From positions 1 to 64,000 of the forward strand of contig JAZRPY010000014.1 of assembly GCA_045649415.1 (NCBI GenBank): a stretch of DNA of 64,000 nucleotides, in the 5' to 3' direction. Of this stretch, positions 42,896 to 51,330 are shown piece after piece. A program made the position numbers and the translations under genes. The number at the start of each line of letters is the position of its first letter. Position 1 is the first letter of the stretch. Under the pieces are notes generated by a model. It had not been told where the DNA came from. It made no database searches and saw nothing but the letters and a program-made list of their open reading frames with translations. This DNA comes from CAKSQL01 sp045649415. Its GTDB lineage: Bacteria > Bacillota > Clostridia > UBA1381.

Positions 42896-43432
42896 GTTTT
42901 CCTTATTCATTATTTCAATAATAGATGTGTATATGCTCTCGGGATTTTCTTTGAAGCGTTTCAGCATATCATTCGCATCATCTCTTGTGCCTGCATAAAC
43001 TGTAAGCTCAAGGAGTGGCGTGTTCTTTTCAAATATTCCCATTTTAGCGGCAAATTCCTTGCGATTTATAGGTAAAAGCTCGACTCTGATACTGCGCTTT
43101 TTCTCTTCTTCATTAAAGAACACAGGGATAATTTCTAAGATTGGTTCACGGATGTATATAGGAATGTTCGTTTGAAAGAATTTATTAGCATCCTTGCCCT
43201 TTGGCAATAGCTCATAAACGGTTGTGAGCTCATCCACTGAAAAGCTTCGTATATGCTCGGTTTCCTCTAAATTCGATAAAGCCAACTGAAAATTTGAAAA
43301 CTCAATATTGAAATTATCAAGGATTAAAGAGGAAAGCTGTCTGTGAGTTATATGCCTGTCAGCCTGAGCAAGTGTATATAAAATCATATATTGTATCATA
43401 ACCTTGTTGTCAATTTCTCTTGTATATGACAT
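42893..43432 (-). CDS. DUF4364 family protein
   Basis: A 179-aa cytoplasmic protein of a family found mainly in Clostridia. The N-terminal ~70 residues (MIQYMILYTLAQADRHITH onward) look like a winged-helix DNA-binding domain, and the C-terminal part is a mixed alpha/beta domain. A transcription regulator is plausible but unproven. It diverges from rnhB with 112 bases between. Confidence 0.85.
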   Translation of the reverse strand: MSYTREIDNKVMIQYMILYTLAQADRHITHRQLSSLILDNFNIEFSNFQLALSNLEETEHIRSFSVDELTTVYELLPKGKDANKFFQTNIPIYIREPILEIIPVFFNEEEKKRSIRVELLPINRKEFAAKMGIFEKNTPLLELTVYAGTRDDANDMLKRFKENPESIYTSIIEIMNKEN

Positions 43433-43544
43433 ACTAAAAAACCTCCGAAAATATTTTCAATTATAGTATAGCATATTTTATTAAAAAATGATATAATATT
43501 TTAAAAGAATTTAAAAAAAATTTTTTTGTAAGGAGCAAAATGCT

Positions 43545-44198
43545 ATGGCAAGACGAACTAAAGAAGAGGAAATTGAAAGAATAAATGGCTTGTGGACTAT
43601 GGAAAAGGAGCTTATCAAAAAGGGCCATACATATGTTGCAGGAGTTGATGAGGCAGGGAGAGGACCTTTGGCAGGACCTGTGTTTGCAGCTGCAGTAATT
43701 CTTGCTGAGGGTGAGATTATTGAAGGTATAAACGACTCAAAAAAGCTATCCCCTAAAAAAAGGGATGAGATTTATGACATAATAAAAGAAAAAGCAATTG
43801 CCTGGTGTTCATGGAGCGTGGACGAAAAGATGATTGATGAGATAAATATTTTAAATGCCACCTATCTTGCAATGAAGAATGCAGTAGAGGGGTTAAAAAT
43901 TAAGCCTGACTATGTTTTGGTGGACGGAAACGGATTGCCCAAGCTTAATTGTGCTTGTGAGGCAGTGGTTGGTGGGGATGCGAAGAGCATAAGTATTGCA
44001 GCAGCATCAATTATTGCCAAGGTGGAAAGGGACAGATATATCACAAAAATGTCAGAGGTATATCCTGAGTATGTCTTTGAAAAGCACAAGGGCTATGGCA
44101 CAAGAGAGCATACAGAGGCAATTTTAAAGTATGGACCATCTCCCATACACAGAAGAACTTTTTTGAGAAAGCTATTGGATAATAAGGAGAATAAATAA
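43545..44198 (+). CDS. rnhB: Ribonuclease HII
   Basis: A 217-aa nuclease that removes RNA from RNA-DNA hybrids and misinserted ribonucleotides. The signature GVDEAGRGPLAGPV (33-46) holds the first catalytic pair Asp35-Glu36; later blocks NDSKKLSPKKR and IAAASIIAKVERD carry the remaining acid residues. Normal length. Its stop shares a base with the yraN start (TAATG), the conserved rnhB-yraN pair. Confidence 0.97.
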   Translation: MARRTKEEEIERINGLWTMEKELIKKGHTYVAGVDEAGRGPLAGPVFAAAVILAEGEIIEGINDSKKLSPKKRDEIYDIIKEKAIAWCSWSVDEKMIDEINILNATYLAMKNAVEGLKIKPDYVLVDGNGLPKLNCACEAVVGGDAKSISIAAASIIAKVERDRYITKMSEVYPEYVFEKHKGYGTREHTEAILKYGPSPIHRRTFLRKLLDNKENK

Positions 44199-44551
44199 TG
44201 CCCAACAATAAACAAATCGGTGATTTTGGTGAGAATATGGCTTGTGAATATCTTGAGAATAAGGGCTATGAAATTCTATACACCAACTATAAAACTCCGA
44301 TGGGAGAGGTTGACATTATTGCAATGTCGGAGGAGAAATGCGTGGTTTTTGTTGAGGTAAAAACCAGAAAAAACACGAACTTTGGTCTTGCCTGTGAGGC
44401 AGTAGATAAGAGAAAGCAGGAAAGAATAACAAGAGCGGCACTTTTCTATAACTACAATGGGGATAAACGCTTTGATGTTATCGAGGTGTACTATTCAGGG
44501 ACTCATGAAATGGTGGTTGAAAATATCAATCATATAGAAAATGCATTTTAA
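44198..44551 (+). CDS. YraN/UPF0102 family endonuclease-like protein
   Basis: A 117-aa protein with a restriction-endonuclease-like core: GEVDIIAM and VFVEVKTRKN give the D-x(n)-ExK pattern. The family is UPF0102; its role is probably in DNA processing but not established. Tightly coupled to rnhB, as in many bacteria. Confidence 0.93.
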   Translation: MPNNKQIGDFGENMACEYLENKGYEILYTNYKTPMGEVDIIAMSEEKCVVFVEVKTRKNTNFGLACEAVDKRKQERITRAALFYNYNGDKRFDVIEVYYSGTHEMVVENINHIENAF

Positions 44552-44572
44552 AAACGGAGGCAGGATATAACC

Positions 44573-45490
44573 TTGAGAATATTTGATGCTCATTGTGACA
44601 CTTTATTTGAAATGACTCTTCACAACAAGGGGTTAAAAAACAATGGCTTTTCAGTTGACCTTAATAAAATGGCAGGGTATGAGGGATATACCCAGAATTT
44701 TGCTATATGGACAGACACCGAGATAAATGCTCGGGATAAGTTCTCAAAGATGTATGAAAAGCTTTTAAGGGAAATAGAATTAAACAATGAAAATGTAAGC
44801 CTTATAGCATCCTCAGAGGACATAAAGAATGCGCAAAAAAACAATAAGCTTGCCATAATTTTATCGGTTGAGGGTGCATATATGGTGGAGAAAAAAGAGG
44901 ATATTTTATGGCTGTATGAAAAGGGTGTAAGATGCATTTCTCTTGTATGGAACGGAGAAAATAGATTAGCAGGGGGAACAGGCTCAAATAAGGGTATCAC
45001 AAGGCTTGGATATGATGTAATAGCAGAAATAGAAAGGCTTGGCATTATATTGGATGTTTCCCACCTTAGCAGAAAATCTTTTCAGGATGTAGTGAGAATG
45101 TATAATAAGCCATTGGTAGCAACTCACTCCAATTCAAAAAGCCTTTGCGACAATGAAAGAAATCTTGAGGACGAGGAATTTTTAAAAATCTGCGAGCTTG
45201 GTGGTTGTGTTGGGGTTAATTTTTATCCCTTGTTTCTCACAGGCACGAAAAAAGCAGATGTCAGTGATATTGTTGCCCATATCAAACATTTTTTAAAAAT
45301 CGGTGGAGAGGATTATGTGGGTATAGGCAGTGATTTTGACGGAATAAAATATACGCCCTGTGGAATAAATGGGGCAGAGGATATGGATAAGATTTATTAT
45401 GCCTTAAAAAAGGAAGGCATAAGCCAAAGAGTGACGGAGAAAATTTTGTGTGGTAATTTCGAACGAGTGACGAAAGAAATTATTGGATAA
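44573..45490 (+). CDS. Membrane dipeptidase (renal dipeptidase, M19 family)
   Basis: A 305-aa zinc dipeptidase. Visible metal ligands: DAHCDT (5-10), the bridging Glu in SVEGAY (~104), and His residues in DVSHLS and ATHSNS. It hydrolyses dipeptides, including those with a C-terminal D-residue, so it may help recycle peptidoglycan peptides. Despite the family name no membrane anchor is present. TTG start after GGAGG. It follows yraN by 21 bases and precedes tcdA by 16, in one operon. Confidence 0.92.
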   Translation: MRIFDAHCDTLFEMTLHNKGLKNNGFSVDLNKMAGYEGYTQNFAIWTDTEINARDKFSKMYEKLLREIELNNENVSLIASSEDIKNAQKNNKLAIILSVEGAYMVEKKEDILWLYEKGVRCISLVWNGENRLAGGTGSNKGITRLGYDVIAEIERLGIILDVSHLSRKSFQDVVRMYNKPLVATHSNSKSLCDNERNLEDEEFLKICELGGCVGVNFYPLFLTGTKKADVSDIVAHIKHFLKIGGEDYVGIGSDFDGIKYTPCGINGAEDMDKIYYALKKEGISQRVTEKILCGNFERVTKEIIG

Positions 45491-45506
45491 AAACGGAGGA
45501 TGGATA

Positions 45507-46229
45507 ATGAGCGAGTGGTTATCAAGAACTGAATTACTGATTGGTGAGCAAGCAATAAATAAGTTAAAAGCCTCGAGAGTTGCAATTTTCGGGGTTGGTG
45601 GAGTTGGTGGCTACACCTTGGAGGCATTGGCAAGAAGTGGTGTAGGCACAATTGATATAATTGACAATGATGTTGTGAGTGAGTCTAATTTAAACAGGCA
45701 AATTCTTGCAACCGTAGATAAAATAGGCAAATCAAAGGTGGAGGTTGCAAAAGACAGGGTAGAAAGCATCAATCCCAATATTAAAGTGAACATTCATAAT
45801 ACCTTTTTTCTGCCTGAAAATTCAGACATCTTTGACTTTTCGTCATATAATTATATTGTGGATGCTATTGACACGGTTTCGGGGAAAATTGAGCTTGTAG
45901 TACAGGCAGAAAAACATAATGTTCCCATAATATCCTCAATGGGTGCAGGGAATAAGCTTGATGCAACAGGCTTTGAGGTGACGGATATATATAAAACCTC
46001 AGTTTGCCCATTGGCAAGAGTGATGAGGCGTGAGCTTAAAAAAAGAGGAATTGAAAACTTAAAGGTGGTATATTCAAAATCACCATCTGTTGTGCCTGAA
46101 AATAAGGGTGATAATAGCATTTTGGAAAATAAAAAAACATCCCCTGGAAGTGTTGCCTTTGTACCCTCTGTTGCAGGACTTATTATGGCGGGAGAAGTAG
46201 TTCTGGATTTAATTGGTAAAAATCATTAA
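45507..46229 (+). CDS. tcdA: tRNA threonylcarbamoyladenosine dehydratase (ThiF/MoeB family)
   Basis: A 240-aa ATP-dependent enzyme of the E1-like family. N-terminus SRTELLIG (6-13), nucleotide-binding GVGGVGG (29-35), then DIIDNDVVSESNLNRQ and the late SVVPENKGDNS segment that separates TcdA from MoeB and ThiF. It cyclises t6A to ct6A at position 37 of ANN-decoding tRNAs. ATG 45507 after GGAGG is preferred to an ATG at 45483 within the previous gene. Confidence 0.9.
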   Translation: MSEWLSRTELLIGEQAINKLKASRVAIFGVGGVGGYTLEALARSGVGTIDIIDNDVVSESNLNRQILATVDKIGKSKVEVAKDRVESINPNIKVNIHNTFFLPENSDIFDFSSYNYIVDAIDTVSGKIELVVQAEKHNVPIISSMGAGNKLDATGFEVTDIYKTSVCPLARVMRRELKKRGIENLKVVYSKSPSVVPENKGDNSILENKKTSPGSVAFVPSVAGLIMAGEVVLDLIGKNH

Positions 46230-46267
46230 AATTACTTTACAAATTAAAGAGAATATTATAAAATCAC

Positions 46268-46296
46268 TTGTTTTTCTCAAATGTGTATGGTAAAAT
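46268..46296 (+). promoter_or_regulatory. Promoter of the YkgJ-like/vanW unit
   Basis: TTGTTT (46268-46273), 17 bases, TAAAAT (46291-46296); the -35 is imperfect. Confidence 0.55.
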
Positions 46297-46342
46297 TAAA
46301 CTTGGTAAATCACAATGAGGGAAAAGGGAGGTTAATATCCGA

Positions 46343-46858
46343 ATGAATGCTGCATATATTTATTTACAACTATACAGATTATTTGATAGTGTAACGCCTA
46401 TCAAGGCTGATTGCGGAGCATTGTGCAACAAAGCCTGTTGTCAGGGTGAGGACAGTGGTATGTATTTGTTCCCTGGAGAGCATAAAGTATATGAGCTTTT
46501 GAATAATCCTCAATTTCAAATTCAACCATCTGAGTTTTCATATATTCATAATGGAAAAAGAAAAAAAGTCCCTATTTTGTTCTGCCACGGTGAGTGTGAC
46601 AGATATCAAAGACCATTAGCCTGCAGAATATTTCCCTTAACTCCATATTTAAAGGACGGGGAATTGGAAATTATAGTTGACCCGAGAGCAAAGGCGATAT
46701 GTCCTCTTTCAAAGCGTATGGATTTTGAAGAATACGACGAGGAATTTGTTCGTAATATTAAAAAAGTATTCAAGGTACTTATGACTAATAAGGAGTTTTA
46801 CTCATTTATGGTTGCATACTCCGAGTACTTAGAAGATTATCTCAGATTTTATAAATAA
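46343..46858 (+). CDS. YkgJ-family cysteine-cluster protein
   Basis: A 171-aa protein with the YkgJ (UPF0153) pattern of clustered cysteines: Cys24, Cys28, Cys32 and Cys33, then Cys81, Cys85 and Cys94 in the FCHGECDRYQRPLACRIFP block, plus one near 116. Members bind zinc or an iron-sulfur cluster; function is unknown. GGGAGG precedes ATG. It lies 12 bases before the vanW gene and is probably co-transcribed. Confidence 0.88.
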   Translation: MNAAYIYLQLYRLFDSVTPIKADCGALCNKACCQGEDSGMYLFPGEHKVYELLNNPQFQIQPSEFSYIHNGKRKKVPILFCHGECDRYQRPLACRIFPLTPYLKDGELEIIVDPRAKAICPLSKRMDFEEYDEEFVRNIKKVFKVLMTNKEFYSFMVAYSEYLEDYLRFYK

Positions 46859-46870
46859 AGGGTGAAGTAA

Positions 46871-48610
46871 ATGAAAAGAGGAAAGAAGAGAGAGAGAAAG
46901 CCAATATTGCCTATAATCATCAGTGCAGTGGTGGTAGTGGTGTTATTTGGAGGTTTTCTTGTTTCGGGAGCATTGCTTCCAAAAGACACAATTGCAGAAA
47001 ATGTACTTGTTATGGGAACTGACCTTGGTGGAATGACTAAGGAAGAGGCAACCAAGGCATTGGGAAGCAAGAATTTTTATGACGATAAGACCTTGAGTAT
47101 TGTCGCGGGTGAAAATCGTGCAACAATAGTTCCTGCTGATATCGGTTTGGTGTCGGATAACAATGAAACTGTTGAAAAGGCGTTCGGGATAGGAAAGTCA
47201 AAGAATATATTTAAAAACTCAATCACATTTTATAAGCTTTTATTCTCGAGAGAGGATATTGGATATAAGGTGAAGATTGACAGTGAAGCACTTGATAGCT
47301 TTTTATATAACTTTGGTGTCAGCGTCAATGGAGTTTTTGAGGATTATCAGGTTATAGCCAATGACAACTCAATAACAATAATGCCAAGGAAAGCAGGTCA
47401 GAGTCCTGACACATCCCTTGCAAGAGAGCAGATTATACAAAGTCTTGAAGATGGTGAGTGGGAAAATATCGCAATCACACTTGTGACCGAGGATGCACCA
47501 AAGCTAACCGTAAAGGATTTATCGGGAATTGCCAACAAAGAGGTGGCAGATGCAGAATATGTGTATGAAAATGGTGAAATCTCAATAAAAGAGGAAACTA
47601 TTGGAATAGATGTGGATGGTTCTGCACTTTCTGAGGCAGTGGAAAAGTTAAACCTTGGGGAAACAGTTGAATTATCTGCCACAGTTTCTAAGCCAAACAC
47701 AACTTTAGAGGAGTTAAAGGAAAAGCTGTTCAATGCTACTTTAGCAAGCTATTCCACTAAATATTCGGCATCGGCATATAATAGAGCTTCAAATGTGGAG
47801 CTTGCATCAAGACGAATTAACGGAAAGATTTTAATGCCAGGAGAAAAATTCTCCTATAATGAAACCATTGGGGATACAACAATAGCAAATGGCTTTAAAA
47901 TGGCACCTGTTTATGCAAATGGAAAAACTGAACAGGGTGTGGGTGGCGGAATATGTCAGGTCAGCTCCACATTGTATTCGGCAGTATTATATGCAGACCT
48001 GCAGGTTGATGAAAGACGAAACCACTCAATGACAGTTGCATATCTACCAAAGGGACAGGATGCGACGGTATCCTATGGAGCAATTGACTTTAAGTTCTCA
48101 AACAACACAGAATATCCTGTGAAAATTGTGTCTAAAGCAGGTGGTGGAGCGGTTGAGGTGTCCTTGGTGGGAACTGCTCCCGAAAAGGAGAAAAAGGTCA
48201 CTATAACAAATAGCGTAATCAGTTCAACTGCGCCAACGGTTAAGGAAACCCCAAATCCTGAATTGAAGCCTGATGAAAAGAAGGTTATTTCAACTGGAAA
48301 AACAGGGTATGTGGTGGACACATATAAGACGGTTTATGTGGACGGAGTGAAGATAAGCTCGAAGAAAATAACAAGAAGTTCATATAGAATGGTACCTACC
48401 GAGGTAGAGGTGGGAGTATCGAGTGAGGCAACTGACGGACCTGTTGTATCACCAGAGCCTTCAGAATCAACAGAGCCCACCGATACGAATGAGCCAATGA
48501 ATCCTGAAGAAACAAAAGAGCCTGAGGCAACTCAGGCGATTTCAAGACCAACTCCTGCTCCAGTTGTTGAGGACACAGAGGAAGAAGATAGTTTAAATAC
48601 TGAAGAATAA
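46871..48610 (+). CDS. VanW-family peptidoglycan-binding protein
   Basis: A 579-aa exported protein. It has a positively charged N-terminus and signal anchor (about 14-36), one or more peptidoglycan-binding-4 type domains (~90-280), a VanW domain (GEKFSYNETIGDTT near 322, GVGGGICQVSSTLYSAVLYA near 357, AIDFKFSNNTEYPVKI near 407), then a short G5-like beta segment (~470-510) and a Pro/Glu/Thr-rich tail. It is probably a wall-associated structural or cross-link-sensing protein. VanW proteins are found in many Firmicutes without vancomycin resistance genes, and none are here, so resistance should not be inferred. Confidence 0.92.
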   Translation: MKRGKKRERKPILPIIISAVVVVVLFGGFLVSGALLPKDTIAENVLVMGTDLGGMTKEEATKALGSKNFYDDKTLSIVAGENRATIVPADIGLVSDNNETVEKAFGIGKSKNIFKNSITFYKLLFSREDIGYKVKIDSEALDSFLYNFGVSVNGVFEDYQVIANDNSITIMPRKAGQSPDTSLAREQIIQSLEDGEWENIAITLVTEDAPKLTVKDLSGIANKEVADAEYVYENGEISIKEETIGIDVDGSALSEAVEKLNLGETVELSATVSKPNTTLEELKEKLFNATLASYSTKYSASAYNRASNVELASRRINGKILMPGEKFSYNETIGDTTIANGFKMAPVYANGKTEQGVGGGICQVSSTLYSAVLYADLQVDERRNHSMTVAYLPKGQDATVSYGAIDFKFSNNTEYPVKIVSKAGGGAVEVSLVGTAPEKEKKVTITNSVISSTAPTVKETPNPELKPDEKKVISTGKTGYVVDTYKTVYVDGVKISSKKITRSSYRMVPTEVEVGVSSEATDGPVVSPEPSESTEPTDTNEPMNPEETKEPEATQAISRPTPAPVVEDTEEEDSLNTEE

Positions 48611-48614
48611 AAAT

Positions 48615-48675
48615 ACTAAGGCCTGTGTAGGGCATGCCTTTTATGCAGAAATGGTATGTTGCACAGGCTTTTAGT
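48615..48675 (+). other. Long hairpin between vanW and radC
   Basis: A three-block stem: ACTAA/TTAGT outermost, GCCTGTG (48621-48627) with CACAGGC (48662-48668), and CATGCC (48633-48638) with GGTATG (48653-48658). No T run follows. Possible RNA processing or attenuation element; radC starts 28 bases later. Confidence 0.5.
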
Positions 48676-48703
48676 ATAAAAAGGAACGGAGTCAATAGTA
48701 AAA

Positions 48704-49432
48704 ATGGATAAGAAAAAACGCAAAGAAATAGAGGACAATATCCATAAAGGCCATAGAAGAAGACTTGCAGAAAAGCTATATGAAAATGACGGAGATGGTA
48801 TGGAGGACCACGAGCTTATTGAGATTTTATTATATAATGTGGACTCAAGAAAAAACACCAATATCATTGCTCACGAAATATTAAAAAGATTTGGAACCTT
48901 GTATAATGCCATTGAAGCATCCCCTGAAGAATTGATGAAAATTGATGGCGTAGGTGTTAAAACTGCAGACTTTTTCAAGCTTCAGGCGGCACTCCTCAGA
49001 AAGTATAGAACTGATGAGTTCAGGGGTGTAAAGAATATAAAGCTTACTCCTGAAAATGCAGGCAGATATATTTCAAATGTGTTGGCAGGCTATTCAAAGG
49101 AAACTATGATGATGTTCTGCCTTGATGCCAATTGTCATTTGAATAAAAATAACTCCTTTGTTATGCAAAAGGGCACAGGGAATATGGTTCAACCATATAT
49201 GCGAGAGATTGTTAAAAGAGCAATAGAGGCAAATAAGCCCTATGTTATAATTGCCCACAATCATCCTAATGGAATACTCGAGGCATCTGAGGAGGATATA
49301 AGATTTACACTTGAGCTTGAAAAGGCATTGAGCTTTGTGGAGATAAGGCTTATTGACCATGTTATAGTATCCAGGGATGGATATATGAGCATTGCAAGTC
49401 AATTAAAGATTTTTGACGAGGAAGGAAAGTAA
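48704..49432 (+). CDS. radC: RadC/UPF0758 JAMM-domain protein
   Basis: A 242-aa protein with an N-terminal helix-hairpin-helix-like region (KIDGVGVKTA ~79-88) and a C-terminal JAMM metalloprotease-like domain: HNH at 185-187, Ser195 and Asp198 complete the zinc site. The RadC name reflects an old misassignment to DNA repair; the true substrate is unknown. CGGAG lies 12 bases upstream. hisH begins 1 base after its stop. Confidence 0.92.
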   Translation: MDKKKRKEIEDNIHKGHRRRLAEKLYENDGDGMEDHELIEILLYNVDSRKNTNIIAHEILKRFGTLYNAIEASPEELMKIDGVGVKTADFFKLQAALLRKYRTDEFRGVKNIKLTPENAGRYISNVLAGYSKETMMMFCLDANCHLNKNNSFVMQKGTGNMVQPYMREIVKRAIEANKPYVIIAHNHPNGILEASEEDIRFTLELEKALSFVEIRLIDHVIVSRDGYMSIASQLKIFDEEGK

Positions 49433-49433
49433 A

Positions 49434-50039
49434 ATGATAGCCATAATAGATTACGGAGCAGGAAATCTACATAGTGTTAAAAAGGCATTGGATTTCCTTG
49501 GTGCAGAAAGCATAATAACCAATGACGAAAATAAAATCCTGTCAGCAGATAAGGTGATACTTCCTGGGGTGGGAGCCTTTGGAGATGCAATGGCAGAGCT
49601 TAGGAAAAGCAATATGGACAAGGTTGTTGAAAAGGTGGCAAAATCAAAAAAGCCACTACTTGGAATATGCTTGGGACTTCAGCTTATGTTTGAGGAAAGT
49701 GATGAGGCTTTAAATGTTGAAGGTCTTGGGATACTAAAGGGGCGATGCAAAAGAATCCCTGAGAAAAGTGGCTTAAAAATTCCTCACATAGGCTGGAACA
49801 GTATTGAAATTGTTAAAAATGAGGGTATTTTAAAGGATTTAGGCAAAGAGCCATATGTGTATTTCGTGCATTCTTATTATATAGAGCCTACCTTTGTGGA
49901 GGATATTGCGGCCTACACAAGCTATGGAGAAAAACTACCCATAGCCTTTGAAAAGGATAATATATTCTTGACTCAGTTCCACCCTGAAAAAAGTGGTAAA
50001 ACGGGGTTGAAGATACTCAAAAATTTTATAGAACTATAA
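49434..50039 (+). CDS. hisH: Imidazole glycerol phosphate synthase glutaminase HisH
   Basis: A 202-aa class I glutamine amidotransferase that feeds ammonia to HisF. Catalytic triad: Cys79 (GICLGLQ), His183 and Glu185 (FHPEKSG); the N-terminal DYGAGNL (6-12) is the HisH signature. The ATG at 49434 follows AGGAAGG and is preferred to an upstream ATG inside radC. It is 16 bases before hisF. Confidence 0.96.
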   Translation: MIAIIDYGAGNLHSVKKALDFLGAESIITNDENKILSADKVILPGVGAFGDAMAELRKSNMDKVVEKVAKSKKPLLGICLGLQLMFEESDEALNVEGLGILKGRCKRIPEKSGLKIPHIGWNSIEIVKNEGILKDLGKEPYVYFVHSYYIEPTFVEDIAAYTSYGEKLPIAFEKDNIFLTQFHPEKSGKTGLKILKNFIEL

Positions 50040-50055
50040 AAACAGGAGAAAAAGT

Positions 50056-50811
50056 ATGTATGCAAAAAGAATAATCCCTTGCCTTGATGTCAATAACGGA
50101 AGGGTTGTAAAGGGCGTAAAGTTTGTTAATTTAATAGATGCAGGTGACCCTGTGGAATGTGCCAAGGTATATGATAAGGCAGGAGCAGACGAGCTTGTTT
50201 TTCTTGATATCACAGCCTCATCAGACGGAAGGGAAACTGTGGCTTCCATGGTAGAGAGAGTGGCAAAGGAGGTATTCATTCCATTCACAGTGGGTGGTGG
50301 AATAAGAAGCGTTGAGGACTTTCGTAAAATCTTAAATGCAGGAGCAGATAAGGTGGCAGTAAATTCGGCTGCAATTAAAAATCCTGAGCTGATTTCAGAG
50401 GCACAGAAAAAATTTGGTAGCCAATGCGTAGTATGCGCCATTGATGCAAAGAGAAAGGGCAATAGCTGGACAGTATATCTAAATGGTGGCAGAGTGGACA
50501 CAGGTCTTGATGCAATAGAGTGGGCAAAAAAAGCAGAACAATTGGGAGCAGGAGAAATACTGCTAACGAGTATGGATTGCGATGGGACAAAAAAAGGCTA
50601 TGATTTAGAACTCACAAAAAAAGTGTCCGAATGTGTGAATATACCTGTTATTGCCTCAGGTGGAGCAGGTACTATGGAGCATTTCTATGACGCTTTTTCA
50701 AAGGGTAAGGCAGATGCAGTTTTAGCAGCAAGTCTGTTTCATTTTAAGGAAATTGAGATAATGGATTTAAAGAGGTATCTTAAGGAAAAGGGAATAAGTG
50801 TAAGACTTTAG
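50056..50811 (+). CDS. hisF: Imidazole glycerol phosphate synthase cyclase HisF
   Basis: A 251-aa TIM-barrel enzyme that makes imidazole glycerol phosphate and AICAR. The catalytic Asp11 (CLDV) and Asp130 (AIDAKR) are in the canonical positions, so it is a true HisF and not a decayed paralog. With hisH it forms a two-gene island; no other histidine biosynthesis gene is in the window. GGAG precedes ATG. Confidence 0.96.
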   Translation: MYAKRIIPCLDVNNGRVVKGVKFVNLIDAGDPVECAKVYDKAGADELVFLDITASSDGRETVASMVERVAKEVFIPFTVGGGIRSVEDFRKILNAGADKVAVNSAAIKNPELISEAQKKFGSQCVVCAIDAKRKGNSWTVYLNGGRVDTGLDAIEWAKKAEQLGAGEILLTSMDCDGTKKGYDLELTKKVSECVNIPVIASGGAGTMEHFYDAFSKGKADAVLAASLFHFKEIEIMDLKRYLKEKGISVRL

Positions 50812-50830
50812 GACTAATTTTTAAAGGGTA

Positions 50831-50859
50831 TTTACATTTTATTGGAATTTGTGTATAAT
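50831..50859 (+). promoter_or_regulatory. Promoter of the nusB operon
   Basis: TTTACA (50831-50836), 17 bases, TATAAT (50854-50859). An in-frame upstream start for nusB at 50842 would lie upstream of the -10, which rules it out for this promoter. Confidence 0.75.
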
Positions 50860-50913
50860 AATAGCATAGAATTGTGCTTTTTGGATAATAAATCAGCAGA
50901 ATGGGAGAATAGT

Positions 50914-51330
50914 ATGAAGAAACAAACAAGAACACAGGCTCGAACAGAGGCGTTTAAGCTGATATTTCAGACTCAAACCAACAATGATGATGTTGAATTT
51001 TTAATTGAGGAAACATTGAAGCAAAAGCCTGAATCTGAAAACAATATCGAATATATAAAAAAGGTTGTTTTTGGGGTTTTGGAAAAAAAGGAAGAAATTG
51101 AAGCCCTGATTTCTGAAAATCTTTCGGAAAAATGGTCAATCCAACGCATATCCAAGGTGGCATTATGCGTTTTGAAGCTTGCCATTTATGAGATTTTATA
51201 TGTTGATGATGTGCCTGAAAAGGTGGCAGTTAATGAGGCTGTGGAGCTAGATAAAAAGTACGACAATCCTGATAATTCTGCATTTGTGAACGGAGTACTG
51301 GGTGGAGTACTGAAGAAAATGGGAAAATGA
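50914..51330 (+). CDS. nusB: Transcription antitermination protein NusB
   Basis: A 138-aa all-helical RNA-binding protein that with NusE (S10) binds boxA for rRNA antitermination. Family features: RTQARTEAFKLIFQ at the N-terminus, then KWSIQRISKVALCVLKLAIYEIL and the VAVNEAVELDKKYD block. The start is ATG 50914, 6 bases after GGGAG. It overlaps the next gene by 4 bases (ATGA). It opens the nusB-xseA-xseB-ispA cluster that is common in Firmicutes. Confidence 0.95.
   Translation: MKKQTRTQARTEAFKLIFQTQTNNDDVEFLIEETLKQKPESENNIEYIKKVVFGVLEKKEEIEALISENLSEKWSIQRISKVALCVLKLAIYEILYVDDVPEKVAVNEAVELDKKYDNPDNSAFVNGVLGGVLKKMGK

Noticed and set aside
46871..48610. Vancomycin resistance cluster suggested by vanW
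   Set aside because: No vanHAX, vanRS or vanY homolog is present. VanW-domain proteins are widespread in Firmicutes without resistance.
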